Below, piece after piece: positions 1 through 9,464 of a stretch of DNA of 29,982 bases (the stretch's first letter is position 1; each line of letters begins with the position of its first letter). The notes beneath the pieces are model-generated. The model was not told the DNA's origin. It saw only the letters and a program-made list of their open reading frames with translations, and made no database searches. The DNA is taken from contig NGBS01000097.1 in the NCBI GenBank assembly GCA_002245135.1, forward strand, positions 1-29,982, given 5' to 3'. A program made the translations under genes and the position numbers. This stretch comes from Proteromonas lacertae. Taxonomy: Eukaryota; Sar; Bigyra; Opalinata; Proteromonadidae.

Positions 1-597
1 TATCCTTTAATAGAATTAAGGTGCAGACATATAATAATGTAGCTATAAGAAATTTACAGAAGGAAGTGGTCCAACCATTAAACAAATTATATATTGGGAT
101 TATTAATCAGATGTATTCCGAATTCAAGAACGATCCAGATTTATTGGAGTTGATTATGAAGTGGGGAAATAAGCTTTATTTCAAGTTCCCTAAAGAAAAC
201 ATGGAATCTCCTAAAGTTAATGTTTGGAGTTGGGATTCAAAAGGTTATAATATTATGGAAGGTAGACTTCATTGGTGTGAATTTGATGTAAGAATCAGAC
301 AATTTTCTGTGATTCAATCTAAAGATGGTGTAGGTAACTTTTATATTTATCCTAAATTTGAGTTGGATTTCTAGTATTGTGGATTTAACACCATCTACTA
401 AACTTATAGAAGATGTTAGTAATTTAGAATCAGAATCTGGAATTGTAGCACCTAATAATTCTGCTATTAATGATGATGATGATGATTTAGAGAATGCAGA
501 TACAGAACCTACAACACCTAATTTGAATTTAAGTGTTAAAAGAGAAACATATGGTTCTGCTAATGATTTTAATACTAATAATAGACAAATAATGTAA
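1..597 (+). pseudogene. Unknown Polinton-associated protein, 3' part, broken
   Basis: The reading frame is already open at the left edge, so the gene begins outside the window. The visible part codes for a Trp- and aromatic-rich segment (for example VWSWDSKGY and LHWCEFDV) followed by a polar, acidic tail with a DDDDD run from the GATGAT repeat near 470-486. I do not recognise the family. It converges on the minus-strand fibre-like gene at 691. No counterpart is visible in element B, where the equivalent position would fall in the non-coding stretch before 16702. Broken, about one break. Confidence 0.5.
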
Positions 598-630
598 ACA
601 AGAAGTATAAAAAGAATTAGTTTAATTAAT

Positions 631-672
631 ACTAATTATTACTAATTATTACTAATTACTAATTACTACTAC
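631..672. repeat. Short 10-bp tandem repeat (ACTAATTATT)
   Basis: Two exact copies of ACTAATTATT followed by decayed copies, in the gap between the converging genes that end at 597 and 691. It is a simple AT-rich repeat with no visible function; the gap probably also holds the 3' ends of both transcripts. Confidence 0.7.
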
Positions 673-690
673 TATTAAAATGTTTCACCT

Positions 691-1383
691 TTATAATTTC
701 TGTTTGTATAAATTATAACAAGTTTGAATAGGAATTTCAAAAATTCCTTCTTCTGTATTCATATATTCAATACTAAAATGTATATTAGTATGAGCAGTTT
801 GTTCGTGTAAATATATAGATCGTAAAATATTAGAACCTCTATCATTTACTATAATTTCTAAACCCATACCTCCACCTACATCTATTAAATCAAGATATTC
901 ATTTAAACTATTTTTATATGATTCATTTGGTATATTCCAATCATCTAATCTTTTGATTTCAAATTTACCATAACTACTAACATCTTGATAGAAAATAATA
1001 GGTTGTTTGATCTTAAAAAGTATAAAATTAGGATAAAAATCTAAATGAATTATGTGAGAGCTTGAATATGTCTTATCAAAGTTCCAAACAGTAAAAGAGA
1101 ATGAAACCATTTGTCTTCCACATAATGTTGGATATCCAATAGGAGTTAATCCTTGAGCTATATAACGTTGAATTTGTATCACATGTTTAGTTGTTGCTAA
1201 TCCAATAATATCATCTTTCTTTACAACATCTTTAACATCTTCTTTAGATGCTAATACTGTAACATCTGGCATTTTAGTATTTTGTTCTTCAATCATATTT
1301 TCAATCTTAGTTAATTCCTTACTCACTGCTCCTATATCTCCACTACTAGATACAGCTATTTTTTTTGCTACATGTCCAAACAT
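691..1383 (-). CDS. Fibre/spike-like structural protein of element A
   Basis: Protein of about 230 residues. I chose the ATG at 1381-1383 (MFGHVAKK) because both homologues in element B also start with MF. The reading frame runs further upstream only as an artificial hydrophobic stretch overlapping the ATPase gene. The N-terminal third is helical and polar, coiled-coil-like. The rest is predicted beta-rich and carries a block with the pattern W-x(3)-K followed by a hydrophobic-Lys strand (FILFKIKQP), which matches the IPIK and HFM-IK blocks of the two B proteins. The gene lies just downstream of the packaging ATPase in both elements. Family and function are inferred: a virion surface or vertex-attachment protein is likely, but no named domain is recognised. 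Confidence 0.55.
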   Translation of the reverse strand: MFGHVAKKIAVSSSGDIGAVSKELTKIENMIEEQNTKMPDVTVLASKEDVKDVVKKDDIIGLATTKHVIQIQRYIAQGLTPIGYPTLCGRQMVSFSFTVWNFDKTYSSSHIIHLDFYPNFILFKIKQPIIFYQDVSSYGKFEIKRLDDWNIPNESYKNSLNEYLDLIDVGGGMGLEIIVNDRGSNILRSIYLHEQTAHTNIHFSIEYMNTEEGIFEIPIQTCYNLYKQKL

Positions 1384-1468
1384 ATTTATGTTATATTGAC
1401 AATAAGAAAAAATAAATAAAAATAAAATAAAAATAATAAAAAACATTATTATTAAATAATAACATATA

Positions 1469-2287
1469 TTATTCACTATCAGAATTATTAGAATTATTAG
1501 AAATATCAGTATCAGTATTATCACTATCACTAATATCACTATTAATATTATTAAATTTTAAATCGAAATTTATTCTAAATTCATGCGTTACATTATCTAT
1601 GTATAAGAAAGAATGATTGTTATAAGTAGTAGCTGTTTTATAAAGATCTTTGAACTTATTAAAATCTATCCATATATTTAAACTATGATATAAGTTCTTT
1701 AAATTAGCTTGGGAAAGATTCTTAAAAACTAAGCAATAGTCAAGTTGTAACCTAGAACTAGGTGTTATATCAGTTATATATTGACTTGAAATAATTACTT
1801 TACTTTTATAATGTCTATTAGACTTTAATAACTTTGAAATAGATCTATTGCATAAGTCATAAGATATATCATCAAAAATAAATATATTTTCAGGATAGTC
1901 AAAATTCTTTTTATCTACTTCTTTTATATTTTCTAATACAGCATCTAAAACGTTTATTCTTTCATCATCTACTATACTATCATAACAGTGATACTCTATT
2001 TCATTATATTTCAACATATCTGTTATTTTTTCATAAATTATATCTTTTGTTATTGTGCCAACAAAGAAGTAAACTACTTGATCACTTTTGGATAATAACA
2101 GGTGTTGAATCATATTAAAAATTAAAGTTGTTTTACCAGAATTTTTCTTAGCTAAAACAAAAATATTGCAGAAAGGTTCTGAAAAGTAATCATAACCAAC
2201 AACAGATTTTTTACCCTTTTTCTTTTTTATTTTTTCAACAGACTCTACAGGGTTTATTGTAATATCGTTTATTTTTTCAAGTTGCAT
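1469..2287 (-). CDS. FtsK/HerA-type (A32-like) genome-packaging ATPase, element A
   Basis: A 272-residue protein with a P-loop AKKNSGKT at residues 46-53, a Walker B strand IFIFDD at 135-140 and a conserved ISSQ sensor motif at 166-169. These are diagnostic of the poxvirus A32/Polinton DNA-packaging ATPase family, which pumps the genome into the capsid. Length is usual for the family. The C-terminus is a Ser/Asp/Asn-rich acidic tail. It shares long blocks with the B copy (GYDYF-EPFCNIF at 31-43, and QYITDI after the sensor). It lies upstream of the fibre-like gene and downstream of the major capsid gene, the standard Polinton neighbourhood. The ATG at 2285-2287 is the first in frame and follows an AT-rich leader. 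Confidence 0.93.
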   Translation of the reverse strand: MQLEKINDITINPVESVEKIKKKKGKKSVVGYDYFSEPFCNIFVLAKKNSGKTTLIFNMIQHLLLSKSDQVVYFFVGTITKDIIYEKITDMLKYNEIEYHCYDSIVDDERINVLDAVLENIKEVDKKNFDYPENIFIFDDISYDLCNRSISKLLKSNRHYKSKVIISSQYITDITPSSRLQLDYCLVFKNLSQANLKNLYHSLNIWIDFNKFKDLYKTATTYNNHSFLYIDNVTHEFRINFDLKFNNINSDISDSDNTDTDISNNSNNSDSE

Positions 2288-2375
2288 TTATTTAATATAA
2301 GAAATATTAAAAGACAAAAAGAATAATAGAAATAGTCGATATAAGTAATATAAGAAGAATAAAGAGAATAGTTAT

Positions 2376-3812
2376 TTAAACAACACTAACAATACCACTT
2401 CCATTAATAGTACATAATCTACCTGTAATAATATAAAATTTATGACATATTCTATGTGTTGTAAATGCTGGATCTCCAGGACAACTAATTTCAAAAGTAA
2501 TTTTTAAATCAGCAGCTAAAGGTCTACCTGCTTGATTCTTAATATTATCTAAATCTCTTGAACCAAAGTTTAAAATTTCGAAAAATTTCTCATTGAAACT
2601 TTTATCTTGTCTGAAAACATCATACCATGAGTCTTTAAAATAATCTTGTACCATCATATAACTATCATAATATTGCATTAAAGCATAATCTGGTTGATGA
2701 ACAAAGTCGTTTATCATCCATCTAAATTGTGCATTTTCTGGTATACGTAACCATTTATTATCGTCTTCATCCCATGGTCTATAAATAATAAATCTTAAAA
2801 ATGGTCCATTAGAACTATTCAATGTAAAACTATAATTGAATATTCCATTAGGAGAACTATAAGAAACTTGATGACATCTAAAATCATTGAATTGTATTGG
2901 TTTAGATAAACAATAGTTTTTAGTATTGTTATTGCATTGACTATCCTTATTATAATATGCATAAAATCTCATATTTTCTATTTTTATGTTATTCTCAACA
3001 ACTTCTGGTGTTGTAAAATGAAATGAAGAATCTACTTTAGTTTCACCTTTTTTACTAGTAGCTTTATTTGCCCAAGATTTAAATGGACCAAATTTATCAA
3101 TAGTTTGGAATTTAACACATATATACATACGTTCTGCAAAGAATACATCACTTTTCATTGCAGCAAATGTATTATAAAATCTTCCTAAAGGTATTTTAAC
3201 ATGTAATCTAAATTCTGGCTCATTATCAAATGTATAATGACTATCGGCAGCATCTTTTATTTTGATATTTTTATTATATGGTATTACAAACTCAGCTTCA
3301 TCTTCTATAACTTTATCTTTAATTTTATCATTCCATTTCAATTTAATACCATCATAATAATTTGCTTGATAATACTGATCTGGTCTCTTACGAACAATTT
3401 CATCCATAAATATACGATATGGTTCATAACTATCATCCACTCTAACTAAATCTGTACCTGTCTGATTGCATATTCTGAATGAAGCAATACCAAAACCTTC
3501 TTTTAATCCTTTAATAAAATTAGGATAACTATCTCTATCACTAGTTGCATTACCAGTCCATGCTTGCACACTACTTTTAATTGGCGTAGTTCTAATAACA
3601 AGATCATACTGAATGTAAGACTTAGACAAGTTAATTATGTTATCTCCGCTTAATTCAAACTTTATTTCTTGAGTATATGTATCCCCATTTATAGTCCAAT
3701 CACTTGCTGAGCCAACTGGACTTAATTTTACATATTGATAAAAAGGAAGCATAACAGGTGTCTCTACACCATGTTTTTGTTCTTTAGGAATAGATAAAGA
3801 CATATTAAGCAA
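2376..3812 (-). CDS. Major capsid protein (double jelly-roll type), element A
   Basis: A 478-residue protein open from ATG at 3810-3812; a second ATG three codons in (MSLSIPKEQ) is an equally good start. It aligns with the B major capsid protein through blocks such as NLSKSY near residue 62, AAMKSDVFF in the middle, a QCNNNT loop, FNYSFTLNSS-GP, and FEILNFGSRDL and HKFYIITG near the end. Size, position between the ATPase and minor capsid genes, and all-beta composition fit the Polinton/adintovirus major capsid protein, which forms the pseudo-hexameric shell. The assignment to double jelly-roll fold rests on context and pattern, not on a structure search. Identity to B is only about a third by eye. 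Confidence 0.85.
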   Translation of the reverse strand: MLNMSLSIPKEQKHGVETPVMLPFYQYVKLSPVGSASDWTINGDTYTQEIKFELSGDNIINLSKSYIQYDLVIRTTPIKSSVQAWTGNATSDRDSYPNFIKGLKEGFGIASFRICNQTGTDLVRVDDSYEPYRIFMDEIVRKRPDQYYQANYYDGIKLKWNDKIKDKVIEDEAEFVIPYNKNIKIKDAADSHYTFDNEPEFRLHVKIPLGRFYNTFAAMKSDVFFAERMYICVKFQTIDKFGPFKSWANKATSKKGETKVDSSFHFTTPEVVENNIKIENMRFYAYYNKDSQCNNNTKNYCLSKPIQFNDFRCHQVSYSSPNGIFNYSFTLNSSNGPFLRFIIYRPWDEDDNKWLRIPENAQFRWMINDFVHQPDYALMQYYDSYMMVQDYFKDSWYDVFRQDKSFNEKFFEILNFGSRDLDNIKNQAGRPLAADLKITFEISCPGDPAFTTHRICHKFYIITGRLCTINGSGIVSVV

Positions 3813-3839
3813 AGAAATAATAGATTAAAAAGAAATTAA

Positions 3840-4829
3840 TTAAGTTCTTTTAAAAACAACAATACTCATACAAAACTCTATATTATCTAAATTCAACTCA
3901 TAACCATTTTGCTGTGTAATCTGCAAAATGATCTGACCATTACTATAAGTATTATTAAACTTTTTACTAGTATTAAAAATATCATAATTCTGATAAGTGA
4001 TAAAACTTGATTCAGGATTTGTTATAGGAATACTATCTAAAACATGACTATCTTGATCTATATTTACTATATCCATTCTAATAGTAATGGAAGTAACCCA
4101 TATTAAAGTAGGTCTGAAAGGTAATTGAACTAATGGTAATTGTCTTTCAATATATCTTTCTTTATTATCTTTAATCATACTTGGTTCAAATTTAATATTA
4201 CCTTCTGGATTATAACAATCAAAATAACCTTTCTTTGATATACCAAAATATTTATATGCTAAATCTTTAGTAACTATTTTAATAGTTTTAATCCAACATA
4301 TTGGATAACTATATTTACCACTACTTCTAACAGGATCATATAAGACTGTTGTTTTACCAACTATTTGTAAGTGATTAGTTTGAAAATCATCTTTATCATC
4401 TATTTCAAATACATCACCTATAAACATTTGCATATTCTTATCATCCTCTGATAATACTTCTTCATTATAAGGCATAAAATCTTTTAATGTAATATCTTTG
4501 AATACATTGTTAATAATCTTAAGTATTTGATCTTGAGTATAAAAACCTTCTGGTATTTTAACTCCTTTATATAATTCATCTCTATCAAATTTATAAGATC
4601 CATAACTTGGATTAACTTGTAAATCTATGAATATACTGAAAGTGTCATTAGTATCCTCTTGTATAGTAGGAAAACTATTAGGAATAACACAGTCTTTCAA
4701 TGAAATGTCAGAATAATCTTCATCGAATGCAGGTAAATGCAAAACTTTTTTATACTTAGTAGAAAACTGATTAGCAGAAGATACCATATCAGAATTAAGG
4801 TAATAAGTACGATGTTCATAAGGAATCAT
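3840..4829 (-). CDS. Minor capsid (penton-like, single jelly-roll) protein, element A
   Basis: About 329 residues from the ATG at 4827-4829 (MIPYEHRTYYLNS). I prefer this start to an upstream ATG at 4913 because the B homologue begins at the equivalent place (322 residues), and the upstream extension overlaps the divergent gene. The N-terminal pattern, a short polar leader ending in aromatic/Leu-Ser residues then a YKK-LHLP strand and an I-LKD turn, is typical of Polinton minor capsid proteins. The C-terminus (NGYELNLDNIEFCMSIVV) matches the B end (DGYAIDLSNISFQFEIIV). The product should occupy the vertices of the capsid made by the neighbouring major capsid protein. It is divergently arranged with the gene at 4942. 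Confidence 0.8.
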   Translation of the reverse strand: MIPYEHRTYYLNSDMVSSANQFSTKYKKVLHLPAFDEDYSDISLKDCVIPNSFPTIQEDTNDTFSIFIDLQVNPSYGSYKFDRDELYKGVKIPEGFYTQDQILKIINNVFKDITLKDFMPYNEEVLSEDDKNMQMFIGDVFEIDDKDDFQTNHLQIVGKTTVLYDPVRSSGKYSYPICWIKTIKIVTKDLAYKYFGISKKGYFDCYNPEGNIKFEPSMIKDNKERYIERQLPLVQLPFRPTLIWVTSITIRMDIVNIDQDSHVLDSIPITNPESSFITYQNYDIFNTSKKFNNTYSNGQIILQITQQNGYELNLDNIEFCMSIVVFKRT

Positions 4830-4941
4830 TTGTTTTTTTTTTATAAATGTGTAACCGAAATTGAAGAAATAAGCATAATAAGCATTATTAATATTATAAG
4901 CATTTTTGCACAATTTAATATTTTTAATTTCTGTTTATACA
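4830..4941. promoter_or_regulatory. Divergent intergenic region between minor capsid gene and the gene at 4942
   Basis: About 110 bp of A/T-rich DNA separate the two opposite start codons. It includes a 9-bp T run (4832-4840) just upstream of the minor capsid start. It should hold the promoters for the leftward capsid cluster and the rightward small genes. No specific factor site is recognised. Element B has the same divergent arrangement at 21779-21830. Confidence 0.45.
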
Positions 4942-5580
4942 ATGAGCGTAGAAAATTCTAAGCAATCTAAAAAGGTTAATCTATGTTTGAATAACTTAGA
5001 TAAGCATATAATAATGCGATGTTTCAGAAATGATGGTAAAATTAGATCTCCCACTAGAACTAAACTTTATAATTACATCTCTGGTATGAAGTCTGAACTC
5101 ACATACAACGAAATTAGATATATACTACAGTACATTGATCCAGAGTATCAATGCGATGTAGAAGAAAGGCTTAAAAAAGGCTTATGGTTTAGAGACTTAA
5201 GTAAAGAATTCGCAATAGATGAGAACAATTTACCTCCATTCTCATCATCATCATTCATAAGAAGTTTTAATAACAAAGAGAAGAGGACTATGGGTCAAAA
5301 AAGGATTATAGAAAACCAACAAAATATTCAACAACAATTAAAGAAGATAATTAATCTAAATGAACAAGTCAAGAAGATAATCCCATCTGAGACACTTATT
5401 AAAAACACATCAAAAGTAATAAATAGTAATTATAATACGCTTTATTCTCTAAATAATAGAGAAAGTAATAGTAATAGCAATCTATCTCTTGATAGCATTA
5501 ATGATATCGCACGTGATGAATGTTATATGAGTTACAACAATCTATTCAATGATAGTTTGAATAATGGTTATATGTATTAA
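4942..5580 (+). CDS. Uncharacterised element protein with C-terminal Asn/Ser-rich tail
   Basis: A 212-residue protein from the ATG at 4942 (MSVENSKQ); an upstream ATG at 4906 would overlap the divergent promoter. The first 110 residues look like a compact helical domain (LDKHIIMRCF, SELTYNEIRYILQYIDPEYQ). Residues about 125-165 form a Gln/Lys-rich, probably coiled-coil helix (IENQQNIQQQLKKIINLNEQ), and the last 60 are Asn/Ser-rich and disordered. No family is recognised and no B counterpart is visible. It opens the rightward gene group of element A and is followed by a small membrane protein 85 bp on. A structural or regulatory role is a guess. Confidence 0.6.
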   Translation: MSVENSKQSKKVNLCLNNLDKHIIMRCFRNDGKIRSPTRTKLYNYISGMKSELTYNEIRYILQYIDPEYQCDVEERLKKGLWFRDLSKEFAIDENNLPPFSSSSFIRSFNNKEKRTMGQKRIIENQQNIQQQLKKIINLNEQVKKIIPSETLIKNTSKVINSNYNTLYSLNNRESNSNSNLSLDSINDIARDECYMSYNNLFNDSLNNGYMY

Positions 5581-5664
5581 TATGTCTTTTATAGTTTTAT
5601 TTTGTTTTTTTGTTCAATTTTTTAAATTAAATTGTTCAATTACTTTTAAAAAACTCTGTTTTGA

Positions 5665-5940
5665 ATGGAAAACAATTATTTTAACATATTTCTAAGCGTC
5701 TTAGTCTTTATTCTCTATATTATAGCTATGGCATTGTGGAAATATATGAAATCTCACAATTGCTTACCTAATTCACAAGAGCTGTCAGATATGAGAGTCA
5801 ATATGAATGAGATTATAGAGAGAGGTCTTGCTCATGAAGAAACTATCAACAATTTAAAAAGTCAGATTGAAATTAATGACATTTTGAAAAGCAAATCAAA
5901 TATAAACTCAAAGATAGGTAGATATAAACAAACTATTTAA
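5665..5940 (+). CDS. Small N-anchored membrane protein with coiled coil
   Basis: A 91-residue protein with one clear membrane segment at residues 8-27 (FLSVLVFILYIIAMALW), then a short cytosolic or lumenal linker and a helical stretch (about 37-75) with heptad-like spacing (MNEIIERGLAHEETINNLKS). The start is the first ATG in frame. No family is recognised. Small single-pass proteins of this layout are common among Polintons and related viruses, where they may sit in an internal membrane or act at entry; that is inference from context only. Confidence 0.55.
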   Translation: MENNYFNIFLSVLVFILYIIAMALWKYMKSHNCLPNSQELSDMRVNMNEIIERGLAHEETINNLKSQIEINDILKSKSNINSKIGRYKQTI

Positions 5941-6085
5941 ATAAATATTGTTACTATGTTATTAAATTGTTTATATATTACTATTTAAAGTTTTTAAAAA
6001 TTTGGGTTATTAAAAAATAACAAAAATAAATTAACCCAATTTACGTTTTTTTTATTTTAATTTCATTTTTTTTTACTATACTAGT
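5941..6085. other. AT-rich spacer with a small GGGTTA/TAACCC hairpin
   Basis: No gene is seen. The segment carries an imperfect inverted repeat, TTGGGTTA near 6001-6009 facing TAACCCAA near 6032-6039. It could act at a transcript end for the small gene before it or in the promoter of the spliced gene after it. Confidence 0.4.
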
Positions 6086-7347
6086 ATGGCAAGAACAAAG
6101 CCAACCTGCTGTATAAGATGCAACATGGGGAAAGTATTATTTTTAATAATTTAATTGTATAGAAATACAATCATTCAGATAAAATGTCAACACATCCTTC
6201 CAAAACTGTTACAGCTATAAGAGTAGGTCCTAACGTATATGTTACTATATTTTTTAATTTTAATAGCCTGATCATGTGCCATCAAAATGTCCCATTGGGA
6301 CTAAGTGTGTTGATATTAAAAGAAATGTATTAGAAGAAGAAGAACAAGAAGAAAATTGGGAAGGCAATATCAATCACAGTATAATTTACATATATATTTA
6401 TAATTTTAGTTGATCATGACTTTTATCCTATTAAAGATTTAGATTTTGAGTTAATAAAAGAAGATTGCAATTATTGTATTAAACAATTAGTTAATTATTT
6501 AACATTAATATATATTACAGATAGTATGGAGAGTAATACTTTATCATTTATTAATACAACATATACAGAAATAACAAAAGAATGCATATCAGCTAATTAT
6601 TATAAATTTATGTTAATATTGCATTTAATTGAGGATTTCATTTTATCTATTCAATATAGCAAAGTAGTATTTAATAAAATATATCCATATCTGGTGTATA
6701 TCAAATCTGTCAGGAAATGCATTCAGATGAAATATTTTTCAATTATTTCTAATATTGGAGTTGATATAATATCCATTATTATCAATAAATATATTGATTA
6801 TAGTTATAGTTTAAATTTCGATATAAGATTGATTAATTATTATATATCAAATATTTATTCAAATTATAGCAACAAAATATTACAAGATAATAAATTTGAA
6901 ATAATATATTATACATTTCATATAGATGATAAAGGTTTATTTAATTTCAGAAGTGATATCAATGATAGAATATATAATACAGAAGTTAATCCATTTTGTA
7001 ATATATTTATCCATAATATTGATTATAAATTGAATGAAGATATAGTACCACATGTAATTAACTTGAAATTAAAGAATGTAATAATTAATGGCAAATGTGA
7101 AGTCACTATTACAAAAGATAAAACAAATACTTTACATTCTATTGTTAGTAAAATGATAATGAGATATAATAAAGTTCAAAAAAGTATATATAATCCTATT
7201 AGTGTAACAATGAAGAAGAAAAGAATACATTTCTTTACTAGAGATGTAGAAGCTAGTAGAATTAGGAGAAAACAAGAAGAAGAAGAAGAAAAAAAGAAAG
7301 AACAAATAATTCATGAATTAATCATCATTTCTGATGATGAATGTTAA
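6086..7347 (+). CDS. Intron-containing gene of unknown function, about 389 residues
   Basis: Starting at ATG 6086, three introns with GT...AG borders fit: 6134-6162 (29 bp), 6235-6266 (32 bp) and 6379-6409 (31 bp). With them removed, phases agree (0, 0, 1) and the frame runs on to TAA at 7345-7347. The N-terminus MARTKPT resembles the histone H3 tail start (ARTKQT). It is followed by a Cys-rich segment (CCIRCNMGK, then SKCPIGTKC) that could bind zinc, and by an acidic EEEEQEE patch. The large last exon is Ile/Tyr/Asn-rich and helical, with a basic coiled segment RIRRKQEEEEEKKKE near the end and a terminal IIISDDEC that looks like a SUMO-interacting motif. No family is recognised. It looks like a cellular gene rather than a Polinton one, although it lies between element A's two modules. 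Confidence 0.6.
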
Positions 7348-7527
7348 TTAACTAATATCTTATGAATTGATTGAATTGATTGAATTGGTGTTTATTTTTT
7401 TATTTATTACATAAGTTTGTATCATAATGTTTTAACTAATTATATTTAATCAAAAGAAACAAGAAAATGCAAAAATAAATTATGACCTAATATGACATAG
7501 GTCACGTATTTTTAAAAAGTTTGGTTT

Positions 7528-7567
7528 GGTGTGCCAGGAGCCCGAGTCATACGGCTCGGTGTGCCAG
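7528..7567. repeat. GC-rich doublet GGTGTGCCAG with hairpin
   Basis: Two exact copies of GGTGTGCCAG (7528-7537 and 7558-7567) are 30 bp apart and flank a small hairpin, GAGCC at 7538-7542 facing GGCTC at 7553-7557. The patch is strikingly GC-rich in this genome, and it abuts the 3' end of the methyltransferase gene. It looks like a short dispersed repeat of the host or a transcript-end hairpin. Confidence 0.55.
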
Positions 7568-7572
7568 AACCT

Positions 7573-8160
7573 TTATTTACTATTATTATGATTAATGTGA
7601 CTTATAAACATACTAACCAATCCATTTTCATACCAAAAATCATGTCTTGTCCAATTCGAAGGAATAGCTTTGTAACTCCACTTATATCTCTCTCTTTCTG
7701 CATTATCAAATAATATTATACCATTATCACTTTTTATCATCTGTATTGCTCTTAATAGGCAACCTGTTCTTGCTCTTCCATCAATACTTATATAGTCATA
7801 CTTTAAATCAGGAATTGATTTACTGTTGACATATGATTTAAAACAAGTAAGCTTATTATAGAATTGACTAATATATTGTTTTTCATTTTCACAATAATTA
7901 AATTTATCCTCGTCTATCCATATTAGTTTTGTCTTTTTATCTAAATATCTTCTGGTTATTTTCCTTTGAACTATTTTAGACCATGCTTTTGTATTTTCTA
8001 CCGATATTAAACTCCTCAATCTGTAACTTAACCATAGTGTACTTGAACCACTGCTCCATTCTAATCCTGTTGCATTTAATGATAAAATATGATCTAATAC
8101 ATAGATACATTCTCTAGATATCCATGGTTCGCAATTATTGCCTGAGGCTAAGTAATTCAA
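7573..8160 (-). CDS. Class I SAM-dependent methyltransferase-like protein
   Basis: A 195-residue protein. Residues about 32-56 hold a motif-I-like SAM-binding loop followed by an acidic strand end (GLEWSSGSSTLWL ... LISVEN). A later strand reads YDYISIDGRAR, and GIILFDNAERERY matches the post-motif region of small Methyltransf_24-like enzymes. These three blocks in this order and spacing fit the Rossmann-fold methyltransferases that often accompany glycosyltransferases. Substrate is unknown; a sugar or small metabolite is plausible from the neighbours. The start is the first ATG after the in-frame upstream stop. It is divergent from the glycosyltransferase-like pseudogene at 8276. It may be element cargo or a cellular gene. 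Confidence 0.7.
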   Translation of the reverse strand: MNYLASGNNCEPWISRECIYVLDHILSLNATGLEWSSGSSTLWLSYRLRSLISVENTKAWSKIVQRKITRRYLDKKTKLIWIDEDKFNYCENEKQYISQFYNKLTCFKSYVNSKSIPDLKYDYISIDGRARTGCLLRAIQMIKSDNGIILFDNAERERYKWSYKAIPSNWTRHDFWYENGLVSMFISHINHNNSK

Positions 8161-8275
8161 TAATCATATTATAAGATAAGAATAATAAACTTCTATAAAA
8201 GTAAAAGTATTAGAAATTTCTTGAAAATGTTCAAACATACTCAAATTATTTTAATTTCTTTTTTAATATATATTC

Positions 8276-9129
8276 ATGCTCAGCTGTTATTTGTTCTTCT
8301 TTTCTTTTCTTTTCTTGTTTTCTTCTAATAAACAAATGTTTAATAATAAAAGAGATTTGAAAGAAAAAGGAGAAGTGATTTATAAAGCAGTTATATTAGT
8401 TAGAGCATCTCATCCTACTCAATCTCAAATCAATCGATTTATAGAATGGAAAAATAGTTTAGATGATTGTTATAAGTTAATAGTTTTAACAGACGATAAA
8501 TCCTTACATATATTAGATATTGATATTGAACTAGTTACAGCACATGAAGTAGTATCAAAATGGCCAGCTATTAAAAAACTAGGAAGTGATTGCGGTAAAC
8601 AAAAAGACTCATTCTATATGTGGTCATCTTCCCATGAACATATTGTATTATGGTCGAGAAAAACCAAACTAAAATTTGAATATTTATGGCATTTAGAACA
8701 AGATATTCTGGAAATATAAACAAATTTTTGAAATATTATGATAATTTTAATGTCGATGTAATTTCATTACCATATGGACAAAATAGAAAAAAGACATGGT
8801 GGAATAAATGTTATACACAGGAATACAATGACTGGAGAAAAGAATTCTACGATAAAAAATACAGGTTTGCAAGTAGTGTGTTTATATTTCGATGGGATTA
8901 CAAAGTATTGGATATTTTATATAATCAATTTGAATTGAAAAGACATACAGTCAATGAAGCAGTTACAGCTGAAATAACATTTATTTTTCATTTATCAGTT
9001 AGAATAATATCACAAAAATATATTGGTGCTTATTGTGTATGGAATGGGAGAATTAGTCCTAAACAATGGACAGATATAAATAATAAAATTGAAACAAGAA
9101 ATAAATTATATCATGCTTTGAAGTTTTAA
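8276..9129 (+). pseudogene. Glycosyltransferase-like, type II membrane protein, broken
   Basis: The N-terminus is a signal anchor (residues 2-16, CYLFFFSFLFLF), as in Golgi type II enzymes. A Rossmann-like start follows (KAVILVRASHPT), then LIVLTDDKS and the block YLWHLEQD, which resembles the acidic metal-binding region of nucleotide-sugar transferases. The C-terminal half has WWNKCYTQEY and a long conserved-looking segment ending near 9129. The family is not firmly identified. Base composition matches its neighbours. It lies head-to-head with the methyltransferase, separated by about 115 bp. Broken, about one break. Either captured cargo of element A or a decayed cellular gene. Confidence 0.55.
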
Positions 9130-9464
9130 CATAAAGATGTTATTGTACTTGAATAGTAAATATTAATATATATTAATGATATTGTATTTATTATACTCGT
9201 TAATTCTATTGTATTTCAGAATAATATAAGTTGCATTCTAAGATAATATTTAAAGTAAAATACTTCAATAGAAATAAATAGAATTTGTAAATAAGAAATG
9301 TCTTATATATTTATAAATTTTATTAACTGTATTGTTTAAAAGCTATATGTAATAAAACTAAAATTGAAATAATATACTGTTGAAAACATTATTAAAAAAG
9401 ATTAGATTTATAATACTCTTTATTATGTAAATTAATTCAAATAAGTGATAAGCAAAGATACAAT
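9130..9464. other. Non-coding AT-rich stretch
   Basis: About 335 bp of very AT-rich DNA with no open frame of note and no RNA gene recognised. It lies between the glycosyltransferase-like pseudogene and the perfect inverted repeat. Confidence 0.6.

Noticed and set aside
1384-1539. Upstream hydrophobic extension of the fibre-like gene, looking like membrane segments
   Set aside because: It is an AT-rich run read in frame and overlaps the ATPase gene; homologues start at MF, so the start at 1383 is preferred.
3237-3449. Plus-strand open stretch of 70 codons inside the major capsid gene
   Set aside because: It is the antisense shadow of a strongly supported gene, with low-complexity Ile/Phe composition.
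6086-6130. True histone H3 gene
   Set aside because: Only the first seven residues resemble the H3 tail; the histone fold and the remaining tail lysines are absent.
6491-6521. A possible fourth 31-bp GT...AG intron in the spliced gene
   Set aside because: Removing it would put the long downstream exon out of frame, while keeping it leaves the frame open.
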